A stretch of DNA of 64,000 bases from Nocardiopsis listeri NBRC 13360 (lineage in GTDB: Bacteria > Actinomycetota > Actinomycetes > Streptosporangiales > Streptosporangiaceae), in the NCBI RefSeq assembly GCF_001570765.1, contig NZ_BCSH01000029.1:19228-83227 (forward strand). The letters run 5' to 3'. Under the pieces are notes generated by a model, which saw only the letters and a list, made by a program, of their open reading frames with translations, was not told the DNA's origin and did not search any database. The position numbers and the translations under genes were made by a program. Below, one piece after another: positions 1 through 8,509 of this stretch; the first letter of the stretch is position 1, and every line of letters starts with the position of its first letter.

Positions 1-1
1 C

Positions 2-445
2 GACGCCGAACTCGGCGAGAAGGGCACCACCCTGTCCGGCGGCCAACGCCAACGCCTGGCCCTGGCCCGCGCCATCGTGCGCCACCCGCGCCTGCTCATC
101 ATGGACGACGCCACCTCCGCGGTCGACCCACAGATCGAGGCACAGATCCTCGCCGGCCTGCGCGAACGCGACGACGCCGCCACCGTCGTCCTGGTCGCCT
201 ACCGACGCGCCACCATCGAACTCGCCGACGAGGTCCTCTACATGGAGGGCGGCCGCATCCTGGCACGCGGTACCCACGACGAACTCCTCACCACGTCGCC
301 CGGATACAACCGCCTGGTCACCGCCTACGAACGCGCCTCCGCCGAGAACGAGGCGGAACGCACCCCGATACCCGAGGAACCGGGACCGGCCGAACCCCAC
401 CTTCGAGGACAAGGCACCGACTCCAAGGAGGAGAACACCCGATGA
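2..445 (+). CDS. ABC exporter subunit, C-terminal fragment (degenerate NBD)
   Basis: The reading frame is open from the window edge and gives the last 147 residues of an ATP-binding domain; the start lies outside. Visible motifs are the signature LSGGQRQR, the Walker B strand LLIMDDATSAVD and the switch region VLVAYRRAT. Two catalytic residues are altered: the Glu after Walker B is Asp (MDD), and the H-loop His is Tyr (VAYR instead of IAHR). This is the pattern of the catalytically weak half of heterodimeric ABC exporters of the TM287/288 and BmrCD type. The stop overlaps the start of the next gene (ATGA at 442-445), so the two halves are translationally coupled and probably form one pump. 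The substrate cannot be deduced. Confidence 0.9.
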   Translation, partial: DAELGEKGTTLSGGQRQRLALARAIVRHPRLLIMDDATSAVDPQIEAQILAGLRERDDAATVVLVAYRRATIELADEVLYMEGGRILARGTHDELLTTSPGYNRLVTAYERASAENEAERTPIPEEPGPAEPHLRGQGTDSKEENTR

Positions 446-2292
446 GCGCACCCACACGGACCCGTACCGACGACAGGTCGGCCCGGGACACCGAGGGGCC
501 GCGCCCCACGGGTGACCGGGCACCGGCCCTGCACCGCAGCGACGACGGCGCCTTCGGCACGATCAAGCGCGGCCTGCGACTCTCCCCGGAGTTCGCCAAG
601 GGGTTGTGGCTCACCCTCGTCTTCGCCCTGGTCGCCACCGCCGGCAAGGTCATCGTGCCCATCGCCGTGCAGCAGATCATCGACAACGGCCTCGCCGCCG
701 AGGGCGGCCCCGACCTGACCTTCGTCACCCGCATGGTCACCGGTTGCGCCGCGTTGCTGGTCGTCACCATGTTCTGCTCCTACCTGATGAACCTGCGCCT
801 GTACCGGGCCACCGAGTCCGGGCTGGCCACCCTGCGCCGCAAGGCCTTCCGGCACGTCCACGACCTGTCCGTCCTGACCCAGAACAGTGAACGCAAGGGA
901 GCCCTGGTCTCCCGAGTCACCGGCGACGTCGACCAGATCAGCCACTTCATGCAGTGGGGCGGGCTCCTCCTGCTGGTCAGCACCGGCCAACTCCTGGTCG
1001 CCACCATCCTCATGGCGATCTACTCCTGGCAGCTCACCATCGTGGTGTGGCTCTGCTTCCTGCCGCTGCTGTTCGGGGTCCGCTGGCTCCAAAAGCTCCT
1101 GTCCAAGGCCTATCTGAAGGTCCGCGAACGTACCGGTGACATGCTCGGCGCCATCGGCGAGACCGTCATGGGCGCCGCCGTCATCCGCGCCCACGGCATC
1201 GAGGAGCGCACCGCCGGCCGCATCGACACCACCGTCCTGGCGACCCGCAAGGCCCAGGTCAGGGCACAACAACTCTCCATGGCGGTGTCGCCCTTCGCCG
1301 AGATCGTCTCCGCGATCGCCAACGCCGCCGTCGTCATGGTCGGTGTCTGGCTGGGCGTGGGCGGCGACCTCACCGCCGGACAGCTCATCGCCTTCCTGTT
1401 CCTGATGACGCTGTTCGTGCAGCCCATGATGATGGCCACCGAGATCTTCAACGAGGCACAGAACGCCATCGCCGGCTGGCGGCGCGTCCTGGGCGTCCTG
1501 GACACCGTCCCCGACATCGCCGACCCCGGCGAGGCCGGCCGCCTCCTGCCCCGCGGAGCGGTCCAGGTCGACTTCGACCACGTCACCTACGCCTACCCCG
1601 AGGGTCCCGTCGTCCTGGACGACATCGGGGTGCGCATCACACCGGGCAGCCGGGTGGCGGTCGTCGGCGAGACCGGCTCCGGCAAGACCACCTTCGTCAA
1701 GCTGCTCACCCGGCTCATGGACCCCGACACCGGTACCGTCCTCGTGGACGGGGTCGACCTGCGCGAGGTCGCCTTCTCCTCGCTGCGCAGCCGCGTGGTG
1801 ATGGTGCCGCAGGAAGGCTTCCTGTTCGACAGCTCCCTGGGCGACAACATCCGCTTCGCCCGCCCGGAAAGCACCGACGTCGAACTGGAGGCCGCCGTCA
1901 CCGAGCTCGGTCTCGCCGACTGGCTGGGCAGTCTCGCCCACGGTCTGGACACGCCGGTCGGCCAGCGCGGCGAGTCCCTGTCGGCGGGGGAGCGCCAACT
2001 CGTCGCCCTCGTGCGCGCCTACGTCGCCGACCCCGACCTCCTCGTGCTCGACGAGGCCACCTCGGCCGTGGACCCGCACACCGAGACGCGCATCCAGCGC
2101 GCCCTGGACCGGCTCACCCGAGGCCGCACCTCCGTGGCCATCGCCCACCGGCTGTCCACCGCCGAGGCCGCCGACCGGGTCCTGGTCTTCGACGACGGCC
2201 GCATCGTCCAGAGCGGATCCCACGACGAACTCGTGGCCCGCCCGGGCGTGTACGCGGACCTGCACGCCTCCTGGGTCAGCTCTTCGGCCTGA
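442..2292 (+). CDS. ABC exporter subunit, TMD-NBD fusion (canonical NBD)
   Basis: A 616-residue half-transporter: a charged N-terminus, a six-helix exporter membrane domain at roughly residues 50-330, and an ATP-binding domain to the end. Walker A GETGSGKTT is near residue 409 and Walker B LLVLDEATSAVD near 533, with the catalytic Glu present; the H-loop IAHR is intact. The signature is LSAGERQ instead of LSGGQ. In a heterodimer this altered signature would face the degenerate Walker B/H-loop of the upstream subunit, leaving one good and one poor ATP site. It overlaps the upstream gene by four bases and converges on the SIS-domain gene with a 17-bp overlap at the 3' ends. Likely a lipid or drug exporter of the inner membrane; substrate unknown. 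Confidence 0.92.
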   Translation: MSAPTRTRTDDRSARDTEGPRPTGDRAPALHRSDDGAFGTIKRGLRLSPEFAKGLWLTLVFALVATAGKVIVPIAVQQIIDNGLAAEGGPDLTFVTRMVTGCAALLVVTMFCSYLMNLRLYRATESGLATLRRKAFRHVHDLSVLTQNSERKGALVSRVTGDVDQISHFMQWGGLLLLVSTGQLLVATILMAIYSWQLTIVVWLCFLPLLFGVRWLQKLLSKAYLKVRERTGDMLGAIGETVMGAAVIRAHGIEERTAGRIDTTVLATRKAQVRAQQLSMAVSPFAEIVSAIANAAVVMVGVWLGVGGDLTAGQLIAFLFLMTLFVQPMMMATEIFNEAQNAIAGWRRVLGVLDTVPDIADPGEAGRLLPRGAVQVDFDHVTYAYPEGPVVLDDIGVRITPGSRVAVVGETGSGKTTFVKLLTRLMDPDTGTVLVDGVDLREVAFSSLRSRVVMVPQEGFLFDSSLGDNIRFARPESTDVELEAAVTELGLADWLGSLAHGLDTPVGQRGESLSAGERQLVALVRAYVADPDLLVLDEATSAVDPHTETRIQRALDRLTRGRTSVAIAHRLSTAEAADRVLVFDDGRIVQSGSHDELVARPGVYADLHASWVSSSA

Positions 2293-3307
2293 GCCCCCAC
2301 CAGTGGGCGGCCAGTAGTTCGGCCACCACCGGTTCGGTCAACAGGCGCACGTCCGGGTCGCCGTCACCCGGATATCGCAGGGTCAGCGCCGCCCCCGGCA
2401 CGCGTTCGCGGTCGGGGGTGGCGCCCACCGTCACGAACGCGCCCCGCAACTGCACCAGGTGCTCGGCGAACCTCTGGTCGTACAGGGAACCGGCGAACAA
2501 CAACGCCCGGTAGTCCGTCACCGCCGCGAGGTGCCGATCGGTGTGCGACCACTCTCCGGTCTCCGCCTCGTACGCGGGGCGGACCGGACCCCGGCGCAAC
2601 ACCTGGACCCCCTGCCCTGCCGAGGCGGTCCGCTCCGCCGGCGCCACCAGGTGCACACCAGTGGGGGAGTCCAACACCTCCGCGGCCTCGGGGACCCAGT
2701 CGGGGGCCTTGTCCAGCAGCGTCCCCACCGCGTTGGCCACCCGGAGCAGCAAGCCGGGGAAATTCCCGCTACCGCCCACGGGCGCGCCCAACCGATGCCC
2801 CAACAACAGCAACAAGGCCAGGGCGTGCTGGTAGGCGCGACATCCCAGCCTCGACGCTTCCGTTCCGGCGTGCAATGGCACCAGCAGGTCCGCGTAGCGC
2901 GCCACCACGGTGTCGGCGTCCGGCGCCAGCACCACCACCGGAGAGCGCCCCACGTAGCGGTCCAGGACCGTGCTCAGCTCCCGTTGACCGTCGCCCAGGG
3001 TCACCGCCACCACGAGGGTCTCCGCGCCCGCGGGAGGCTCCTCCGCCGAGGTCGACGGGTCGGCGCTCGCCCCGATCCCCGCCCGCCGCAATCGTGCCGC
3101 CGCCACCTCGCACGCCCGCCGCGCCGGACCCAACGCCAGGAACCGCACCGAGGCGGGTTCGTCGTCCAACAGGGCCGGGAGCGCGGCGTAGGGGTCCCAA
3201 CGGGGAAACCTGCGGGCCAGCGCGGCCAGCGCGTCGGGCTTGCCCGCCAGATCGGCGGCCAGGGACTCGGCGGTCAAAGTGGGCACCTTCCAGGTCGTCG
3301 GGGACAC
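2276..3307 (-). CDS. SIS-domain protein (sugar-phosphate isomerase-like)
   Basis: 343 residues, GTG start at 3307. The protein shows two alpha/beta halves: the first (about residues 50-160) contains strands such as RFLALGPARRAC and TLVVAVTLGDGQ resembling the SIS fold, followed by VVVLAPDADTVVARYADLLVPL; the second half resembles the C-terminal region of bifunctional phosphoglucose/phosphomannose isomerase-like proteins. No catalytic residue set can be assigned with confidence. A TAGAGT -10-like box on the minus strand (3336-3331) lies about 24 bases before the start, giving a short leader. It is divergent from hisI and converges on the exporter gene with a small 3' overlap. Could be a regulator or isomerase acting on a phosphosugar; function not proven. 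Confidence 0.7.
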   Translation of the reverse strand: MSPTTWKVPTLTAESLAADLAGKPDALAALARRFPRWDPYAALPALLDDEPASVRFLALGPARRACEVAAARLRRAGIGASADPSTSAEEPPAGAETLVVAVTLGDGQRELSTVLDRYVGRSPVVVLAPDADTVVARYADLLVPLHAGTEASRLGCRAYQHALALLLLLGHRLGAPVGGSGNFPGLLLRVANAVGTLLDKAPDWVPEAAEVLDSPTGVHLVAPAERTASAGQGVQVLRRGPVRPAYEAETGEWSHTDRHLAAVTDYRALLFAGSLYDQRFAEHLVQLRGAFVTVGATPDRERVPGAALTLRYPGDGDPDVRLLTEPVVAELLAAHWWGLRPKS

Positions 3308-3396
3308 GGGGCGTCGTCCTGCACGCTCGCACTCTAGAACCCGCGGTCATCCCCTCGTTGGTCGGTACCCGGTGAACAACGCTCCCCGGTCGCCCA

Positions 3397-3408
3397 TAAC
3401 CTGGTGGC
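3397..3408 (+). promoter_or_regulatory. Leaderless -10 element of hisI
   Basis: TAACCT at 3397-3402, then six bases, then the hisI ATG. A start about seven bases after the -10 would place transcription initiation at the ATG itself. No ribosome-binding site precedes the ATG. Confidence 0.6.
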
Positions 3409-3753
3409 ATGAGCGTCACCAACCTCGACCCGGACATCGCCGCGCGACTGAAGCGGAACCCGGACGGACTCGTCCCCGCCATCGTGCAGCAGCACGACAC
3501 CGGGGAGGTCCTCATGCTCGCCTGGATGGACGACGAGGCCCTACACCGCACCCTCACCACCCGCGAGGGCACCTACTGGTCCCGCAGCCGGGGCGAGTAC
3601 TGGGTCAAGGGCGCGACCTCCGGCCACACCCAGCGTGTGGTGTCGGTCGCACTCGACTGTGACGGCGACACCCTCCTGGTCCGAGTCGACCAGACCGGTG
3701 CGGCCTGCCACACCGGAGACCACACCTGCTTCGACGCGGGGCGGCTGCTGTGA
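3409..3753 (+). CDS. hisI: Phosphoribosyl-AMP cyclohydrolase
   Basis: 114 residues, the usual size of the monofunctional enzyme. It opens the purine ring of phosphoribosyl-AMP, step three of histidine synthesis, in the cytoplasm. Family motifs are clear: [27 protein letters not shown], and the metal-binding DCDGDTLL followed by [12 protein letters not shown] with the expected cysteines and His. The start is the ATG of a leaderless promoter. The stop overlaps the GTG of the next gene (GTGA, 3750-3753). In many actinomycetes hisI is followed by trpE; here it runs straight into the Trp-associated membrane protein, so trpE is missing from this place. Confidence 0.95.
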   Translation: MSVTNLDPDIAARLKRNPDGLVPAIVQQHDTGEVLMLAWMDDEALHRTLTTREGTYWSRSRGEYWVKGATSGHTQRVVSVALDCDGDTLLVRVDQTGAACHTGDHTCFDAGRLL

Positions 3754-4472
3754 CCTCCACCTCCGCCCGATCCACGGGCACCGGACGCGAGTACGGGATC
3801 GTCACGCTCGCCATGGCCGCCGGCGCCGCCCTCATGCTCGCCGCGTCCGGGCGCGTGTGGGTGAGCGGCATGCTCGGCTCACCCGGCCCCGTCGCCCCGA
3901 TTCCCGTCGAGGTCACCGGCGGAGACCTCACCGGGGCCCTCAGCGGCCTGGGCTGGGCGGGACTCGCCGGCATCGCCGGACTCTACGCGGCCCGCTCCCG
4001 GCTCCGACGCGTGGTGGGTGCCCTCGTCGCCGCCTGCGGCGCGTTCGCGCTCACCGCCCTGTGGTCGGCGACCCGGCCCGGCACGCTCACCTCGGCCATC
4101 GCCGAGTTCGCCACCGACACCGCGGGCACCGGCGAGGTCGTTGGCGCCCCCGAGGTCCACGCCCTGGGACCTGTGATGGGAGCGACCGGCGCGGTCCTGT
4201 TGATTCTCAGCGGCCTCGTCGCCATTGTGCGCGCCCCTTCCTGGCCCGGTATGGGAAACCGGTACGATCGGGACGCCGCACCGCGCCCGCAGAAGGCGGA
4301 GACGCCCGCCGACCTGTGGAAATCCCTGGATGCCGGTGACGACCCCACACTCGACTCCCCGGGCGACGGCACGCCCGCCCAAGACCCACGGGCGGACCGA
4401 GCCGAACCCGGTGATGACACAGAACCCGTAAAGCCGACCGACCGGACGGCCGAACCGAAGGAGAACCACTGA
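3750..4472 (+). CDS. Trp biosynthesis-associated membrane protein (TIGR02234 type)
   Basis: 240 residues with about four hydrophobic segments: residues 13-33 ([18 protein letters not shown]), 60-80, 88-110 and 140-165, followed by an acidic, Pro-rich cytoplasmic-looking tail rich in Asp and Glu. The N-terminal part with the sequence GRVWVSG matches the conserved but uncharacterised family found inside actinobacterial trp operons. It starts with GTG overlapping the hisI stop by four bases, and its TGA overlaps the ATG of the next gene, so three genes form one translation-coupled unit. A membrane role linked to tryptophan metabolism is inferred from context only. Confidence 0.8.
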   Translation: MTSTSARSTGTGREYGIVTLAMAAGAALMLAASGRVWVSGMLGSPGPVAPIPVEVTGGDLTGALSGLGWAGLAGIAGLYAARSRLRRVVGALVAACGAFALTALWSATRPGTLTSAIAEFATDTAGTGEVVGAPEVHALGPVMGATGAVLLILSGLVAIVRAPSWPGMGNRYDRDAAPRPQKAETPADLWKSLDAGDDPTLDSPGDGTPAQDPRADRAEPGDDTEPVKPTDRTAEPKENH

Positions 4473-4759
4473 TGGCCGACGCGCACCTCGAAGAACACGA
4501 CGACCACGGCAACACCGTCTCCGCCTGGTTCCTCACCCTCTCCTGGATCGTGGCCTGGACCGTGGCCGCGGTCATCATCATCATGGGCGGTTCCCTGATC
4601 ACGTGGACCGTCATCGCCCTGGCCACCAGCGTCGTGCTCGCCGTGATCGCCGGTGTGATGAAGAAGGCCGGCCTGGGACGCAAGGCGCCGCGCCCGGTGC
4701 CGCCCACGCGCGAGGAGTGGGAGACGGGCCGTGAGGCCACGGCCACGAGCGGCAACTAG
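4472..4759 (+). CDS. HGxxPAAW-family small membrane protein
   Basis: 95 residues. The family motif appears as HGNTVSAW at residues 12-19 (the usual Pro-Ala is Val-Ser here), followed by two hydrophobic helices, FLTLSWIVAWTVAAVIIIMG and SLITWTVIALATSVVLAVIAG. The C-terminus is basic and Pro-rich. Such proteins sit in trp operons across actinobacteria and have no known biochemical role. The ATG overlaps the upstream TGA by one base (TGATG) and is preceded by GAAGGAG at a good distance, so translation is coupled. Confidence 0.78.
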   Translation: MADAHLEEHDDHGNTVSAWFLTLSWIVAWTVAAVIIIMGGSLITWTVIALATSVVLAVIAGVMKKAGLGRKAPRPVPPTREEWETGREATATSGN

Positions 4760-4819
4760 CGACGTCGGGGGTGGAGGGGGCCGAAAAAGCGCAGCTCACA
4801 ACGGATGAGTAACGTAAAA

Positions 4820-4849
4820 TGGACGTAGGTCCCACGGGACGGGTACATT
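4820..4849 (+). promoter_or_regulatory. Candidate promoter with internal inverted repeat
   Basis: TGGACG at 4820-4825, an 18-bp spacer and TACATT at 4844-4849. The spacer contains the inverted repeat GTCCC-AC-GGGAC (4829-4840), which could be an operator. It would give the dispanin-like gene a leader of about 180 bases. Assignment rests on sequence only. The rest of 4760-5037 shows no gene. Confidence 0.35.
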
Positions 4850-5037
4850 CTCAGGACCGGCCCTTTCCGCCGTATTCGAAGCCGGTCGGCGCTGTCTCGC
4901 CGATCTGCCATGATTCGAATTCGCCGGCCCGCCGTGTCTGGTGAGTCCCGACCTTGTCCTTCGTCGGAACCACGTGTGCCCAGGCTGCATCACATCAGAC
5001 AGAACCCCTTGTCCTCTTCCGGAAAGACACTCCACTC

Positions 5038-5445
5038 ATGAGCTATGGTCCCCCGCCTCCCGGCAACCCCGGCCCTCCTCCCGGTGGCACCGGTGGCTAC
5101 GGCCCGCCTCCCGGCGGCTACGGTCCGCCCAGCGGAGGCCAGCCCGGCTTCGGGGGACAGCCCCCGGTCGGCGCCGAGCCGCCCAAGAACTACCTTGCCT
5201 TCAACATCATGGGCATCTTCGGATGCATGATCGTGGGCATCATCGGCCTCATCTTCGCGCTGCAGGTCAACAGCAAGTGGCAGATGGGCGACTACGCCGG
5301 CGCCGAGTCCGCGGCCAACACCGCGAAGATCTGCGGCATCATCGGTCTGATCGCCTTCATCCTGCACGTGCTGTTCTGGGTGGTCTACATCATCTTCGTG
5401 GTGATCATCATCGGTGCGGCCTCCACCGCCCCGACGTACTACTGA
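5038..5445 (+). CDS. CD225/dispanin-like small membrane protein
   Basis: 135 residues. The first ~50 are a Gly/Pro/Tyr-rich low-complexity stretch (repeats of GGYGPPPGG type), followed by two membrane helices: FNIMGIFGCMIVGIIGLIFA, a short loop with SKWQMGDYAGAESAANTAK, and IIGLIAFILHVLFWVVYIIF. This is the layout of the CD225 (interferon-induced transmembrane) superfamily in bacteria. The ATG at 5038 begins the Pro/Gly region; a longer in-frame start at 4954 is less likely because the added residues do not resemble the family. The gene is often found near trpC in actinomycetes. Function unknown; possibly a membrane-shaping protein. Confidence 0.75.
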   Translation: MSYGPPPPGNPGPPPGGTGGYGPPPGGYGPPSGGQPGFGGQPPVGAEPPKNYLAFNIMGIFGCMIVGIIGLIFALQVNSKWQMGDYAGAESAANTAKICGIIGLIAFILHVLFWVVYIIFVVIIIGAASTAPTYY

Positions 5446-5548
5446 TCGAGCGTCGGCGCGACATCGAGACGCCGACCTCGCACCATCACGACTTCGCCTT
5501 CGGCACCGCCGGGGGCGAAGTCGTCTCCCCGGCCCTTCGGGGCCTCGA

Positions 5549-5560
5549 TAGGCTGGGTCC
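5549..5560 (+). promoter_or_regulatory. Leaderless -10 element of the DUF2752 gene
   Basis: TAGGCT at 5549-5554, six bases, then the GTG start at 5561. The same TAnnnT-N6-start layout occurs before several other genes here. Confidence 0.55.
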
Positions 5561-6064
5561 GTGCAGCACGACGACACCCCCGCGGCGACGTCCGCCCGCC
5601 CCTCCCTGGCCGACCGGCTCGGGGCCCTCGGCGCGCGCGTCCACCCCGGAACCTGGCCGATCGCCCTGGGCGTCCTCGGCCTGGTCGGAGCGGCGATCCT
5701 GCACACCGTCGACCCCAACGACCCCGGCAACGGCTATCCCGGTTGCCCCTGGCTGGCGCTCACCGGCACCTTCTGCCCGGGCTGTGGCACCACCCGGGCC
5801 ATGGCCGCCCTCACCCACCTGGACTTGCTCGGGGCCGCGAGCATGAACCCCCTGCTCATGCTGTGCCTGCCCTACCTCGCCTACGCCTACGTGACCTGGC
5901 TGACCCGCTCCCTGCGCTCCGATCCCGGACCCGGACGCGTCGTCGTGGTCAGGCCCTGGCTCGCCTGGGCCATCCTGGGAGTCTTCGTCGCCTTCTGGGT
6001 GCTGCGCAACCTGCCCTGGTTCTCCTTCCTCGCCCCGGGCACCCCGATCCTGCCCGCCTGGTGA
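5561..6064 (+). CDS. DUF2752 membrane protein
   Basis: 167 residues with three or four hydrophobic segments. The family signature, a Cys-rich loop CPWLALTGTFCPGCGTTRA followed by a helix, lies at about residues 61-80. The CPGCG pair suggests metal or redox chemistry, but no activity is known for the family. It lies between the dispanin-like gene and trpC, as in other actinomycetes, and has its own leaderless promoter. GTG start. Confidence 0.8.
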   Translation: MQHDDTPAATSARPSLADRLGALGARVHPGTWPIALGVLGLVGAAILHTVDPNDPGNGYPGCPWLALTGTFCPGCGTTRAMAALTHLDLLGAASMNPLLMLCLPYLAYAYVTWLTRSLRSDPGPGRVVVVRPWLAWAILGVFVAFWVLRNLPWFSFLAPGTPILPAW

Positions 6065-6236
6065 CCACGAAACCTCCGACCTGCAGGGGGGCGGCGACCC
6101 CCACGCGGTCCGAGGTGGATACCATGACCACCACACGGTGTGACGGTGACGCGTCCCAAAGCCCGCCGAGCCGACCCGCGCCCCAGGAGCCGGATCGGTC
6201 ACCGTGAACCGATACTTCACGAGGGAGCAAGAACTG

Positions 6237-7043
6237 GTGAGCGTGCTCGACGAGATCCTCGAGGGAGTACGCGCGGACCTGGCGCAGCGGCAGCAGTCCC
6301 TTCCGCTGGACCGCCTCAAGGCCAAGGCCGAGACGGTGCCCGTCCCCGCGGACGCCGAAGCCGCCCTGCGCCGCCCCGGTGTCCACGTGATCGCCGAGGT
6401 CAAGCGTGCCAGCCCCTCCAAGGGGCCGCTCGCGACCATCGACGACCCCGCCGCCCTGGCCCGCGACTACGAGGCCGGTGGCGCCACCTGGATCAGCGTG
6501 CTCACCGAGGAGCGTCGCTTCAACGGCAGCCTGGAGGACCTCCAGAACGTCCGCGCCGCGGTCGACACCCCCTTGCTGCGCAAGGACTTCGTGGTCAGCT
6601 CCTACCAGCTGTGGGAGGCCCGCGTCTTCGGAGCCTCGGCCGTCCTGCTCATCGTCGCCGCACTGCCCCAGGAGGCCCTGGTCTCCCTGGTCGAACGGGC
6701 CCGCTCCCTGGGCCTGACCCCCCTGGTCGAAGTCCACGACGAGGAGGAGGTCGCCCGCGCCCTCGACGCCGGCGCCACCGTCATCGGCGTCAACGCGCGC
6801 AACCTCAAGACCCTGGAGGTCGACCGGGACACCTTCGCCCGGTTGGCCCCGCTCATCCCCGCGGACCGCGTCAGAATCGCCGAGTCCGGGGTTCGAGGCC
6901 CGCACGACCTGCTGGCCTACGCCGGAGCCGGAGCCGGAGCGGTCCTGGTCGGAGAGAGCCTGGTGCGCGGACGCGATCCGCGCGAGGCCGTCGCCGACCT
7001 GGTCACCGCCGGAGCCCACCCGGCTCTGCGCGACCGGAACTGA
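6237..7043 (+). CDS. trpC: Indole-3-glycerol phosphate synthase
   Basis: 268 residues, a single (beta/alpha)8 barrel that converts CdRP to indole-3-glycerol phosphate in tryptophan synthesis. Conserved segments: [10 protein letters not shown] (phosphate and substrate Lys), [30 protein letters not shown] and the phosphate-binding RIAESGV and VGESLV. I chose GTG at 6237 (MSVLDEIL...) because it matches the family N-terminus and follows GAGGGA by ten bases; an upstream in-frame GTG at 6204 adds 11 residues with no family match. The 172 bases before the gene hold no other convincing ORF or promoter. Followed by the leader region of trpBA. Confidence 0.95.
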   Translation: MSVLDEILEGVRADLAQRQQSLPLDRLKAKAETVPVPADAEAALRRPGVHVIAEVKRASPSKGPLATIDDPAALARDYEAGGATWISVLTEERRFNGSLEDLQNVRAAVDTPLLRKDFVVSSYQLWEARVFGASAVLLIVAALPQEALVSLVERARSLGLTPLVEVHDEEEVARALDAGATVIGVNARNLKTLEVDRDTFARLAPLIPADRVRIAESGVRGPHDLLAYAGAGAGAVLVGESLVRGRDPREAVADLVTAGAHPALRDRN

Positions 7044-7059
7044 CAGGGAACCACGACCG

Positions 7060-7128
7060 ATGGGAACGACGACCACGCGCACGGAGCGGCCCACGCACGC
7101 GCTTCCGCGCAGATGGCGATGGCTCTAG
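7060..7128 (+). CDS. Putative Trp-codon leader peptide of trpBA
   Basis: A 22-codon ORF between trpC and trpB, starting ATG at 7060 and ending TAG at 7126-7128. Its last six residues are RRWRWL: two Trp codons at 7114 and 7120, Trp being a rare residue, just before the stop. A weak AGGGA precedes the ATG by about ten bases. The stop codon overlaps the 5' arm of a strong hairpin (7128-7161). This is the architecture of a ribosome-mediated attenuator: stalling at the Trp codons would cover the 5' arm. Streptomyces carries a different, longer small gene (trpX/trpM) at this place; I see no similarity beyond location. Not supported by any protein family, hence moderate confidence. Confidence 0.6.
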   Translation: MGTTTTRTERPTHALPRRWRWL

Positions 7129-7283
7129 GGAGCCCGTGGACACACCTGTCCGCGGACTCCCGCCGCCGCGTTGACCCCTGACCGACCCGCCGCCGGAGCC
7201 GGCGGCGCACACCGGTCGACGCGCGGCACCTCCGCGGCGCGGACGCCGGCGGGGGAACGCCGCGGTCGGCCTCCTTCCAGGAG
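7128..7283 (+). promoter_or_regulatory. Candidate trp attenuator and sequestered SD upstream of trpB
   Basis: Hairpin 1: 7128-7142 pairs with 7147-7161 (15 bp, one mismatch, one G-U, 4-nt loop), overlapping the leader peptide stop. Further stems follow: CGCCGCCG/CGGCGGCG flanking GAGC near 7190-7210, and CCGCGGCG/CGCCGCGG near 7230-7265. Immediately before trpB, CTCCT (7271-7275) can pair with the SD AGGAG (7279-7283) around a 3-nt loop. No clear T-run is present, so control may be at translation initiation instead of transcript termination. Confidence 0.5.
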
Positions 7284-7291
7284 AACTTCCC

Positions 7292-8509
7292 ATGAGCCAC
7301 GCTCTACCGGTGCCCGACGACGGCGGACACTACGGCCGTTTCGGTGGCCGTTTCGCGCCCGAGTCCCTCATCGCGGCCCTCGACGAGGTCGAGGCCCAAT
7401 GGGCCAAGGTCAAGGATGACGCCGACTTCCAGGCCGAACTCGACCACCTGCTCAAGTCCTACGCCGGGCGACCAAGCCTGCTCACCGAAGCGCGCAACTT
7501 CTCCGAGCACGCCGGCGGAGCCCGCATCCTGCTCAAGCGCGAGGACCTCAACCACACCGGCTCGCACAAGATCAACAACGTGCTCGGCCAGGCCCTGCTC
7601 GCCAAGCGCATGGGCAAGACCCGCGTCATCGCCGAGACCGGGGCCGGACAGCACGGCGTGGCCACCGCCACCGCCTGTGCCCTCCTGGGGCTGGACTGCC
7701 GTATCTACATGGGCGAGCAGGACACCGAACGCCAGGCGCTCAACGTCGCCCGTATGAACATGCTCGGTGCCGAGGTCGTCCCCGTCACCATCGGCAGCCG
7801 CACCCTCAAGGACGCCATCAACGAGACGTTCCGCGACTGGGTCGCCAACGTCGACCACACGCACTACCTGTTCGGCACGGCCGCCGGCCCGCACCCCTTC
7901 CCGAAGCTGGTGCGGGACCTGCACTTCGTCGTGGGCGCCGAGGCCCGTGAACAGGTCCTCGAACTCGTCGGGAGGCTGCCCGACGCCGTCGCCGCCTGCG
8001 TGGGCGGCGGATCCAACGCCATCGCGATCTTCGCCGCGTTCGTCCCCGACGAGAACGTCGCCCTGTACGGCTTCGAGGCCGGGGGAGAGGGCGCCGACAC
8101 CGACCGGACCGCCGCCTCCATCACAGCGGGCAGCCCCGGTGTCTTCCACGGTGCCCGAACCTTCGTCCTGCAGGACGAGTACGGCCAGACCCTGCCCAGT
8201 CACTCCATCTCCGCCGGACTCGACTATCCGGCGGTGGGCCCCGAACACGCCCACCTGGCCGCCACCGGTCGCGCCAAGTACGAGCCGGTCACCGACGCCG
8301 AGGCCATGGAGGCCTTCCGGCTTCTGTGCCGCACAGAGGGCATCATCCCCGCCATCGAGAGCGCCCACGCCCTGGCCGGCGCGTTGCGCCTGGGCAGGGA
8401 ACTGGGCCCCGACTCCGTCATCCTGGTGAACCTCTCCGGGCGCGGGGACAAGGACGTCAACACCGCAGCCGACTACTTCGGCCTCGTCGACTCGGAGGGA
8501 CAGGCATGA
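7292..8509 (+). CDS. trpB: Tryptophan synthase beta chain
   Basis: 405 residues, the normal size. Joins indole and serine to make tryptophan with PLP in the alpha2beta2 complex. The PLP lysine lies in HTGSHKINN; the phosphate-binding loop is [10 protein letters not shown]; the catalytic Glu segment [10 protein letters not shown] is present, as is the C-terminal LSGRGDKD. N-terminus [13 protein letters not shown] is typical. The start ATG at 7292 is preceded by AGGAG at 7279-7283, which may be masked by CTCCT just upstream. The TGA overlaps the trpA start (ATGATG), so the two chains are made together. Confidence 0.97.
   Translation: MSHALPVPDDGGHYGRFGGRFAPESLIAALDEVEAQWAKVKDDADFQAELDHLLKSYAGRPSLLTEARNFSEHAGGARILLKREDLNHTGSHKINNVLGQALLAKRMGKTRVIAETGAGQHGVATATACALLGLDCRIYMGEQDTERQALNVARMNMLGAEVVPVTIGSRTLKDAINETFRDWVANVDHTHYLFGTAAGPHPFPKLVRDLHFVVGAEAREQVLELVGRLPDAVAACVGGGSNAIAIFAAFVPDENVALYGFEAGGEGADTDRTAASITAGSPGVFHGARTFVLQDEYGQTLPSHSISAGLDYPAVGPEHAHLAATGRAKYEPVTDAEAMEAFRLLCRTEGIIPAIESAHALAGALRLGRELGPDSVILVNLSGRGDKDVNTAADYFGLVDSEGQA

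Noticed and set aside
325..2265. Long minus-strand ORF of 646 codons opposite the ABC exporter
   Set aside because: Composition is that of an antisense frame in high-G+C DNA (Val/Gly/His/Asp-rich, no family pattern), fully covered by a clear plus-strand gene.
6124..6207. 27-codon ORF before trpC as a leader peptide
   Set aside because: No Trp codons and no clear SD or terminator/antiterminator pair.
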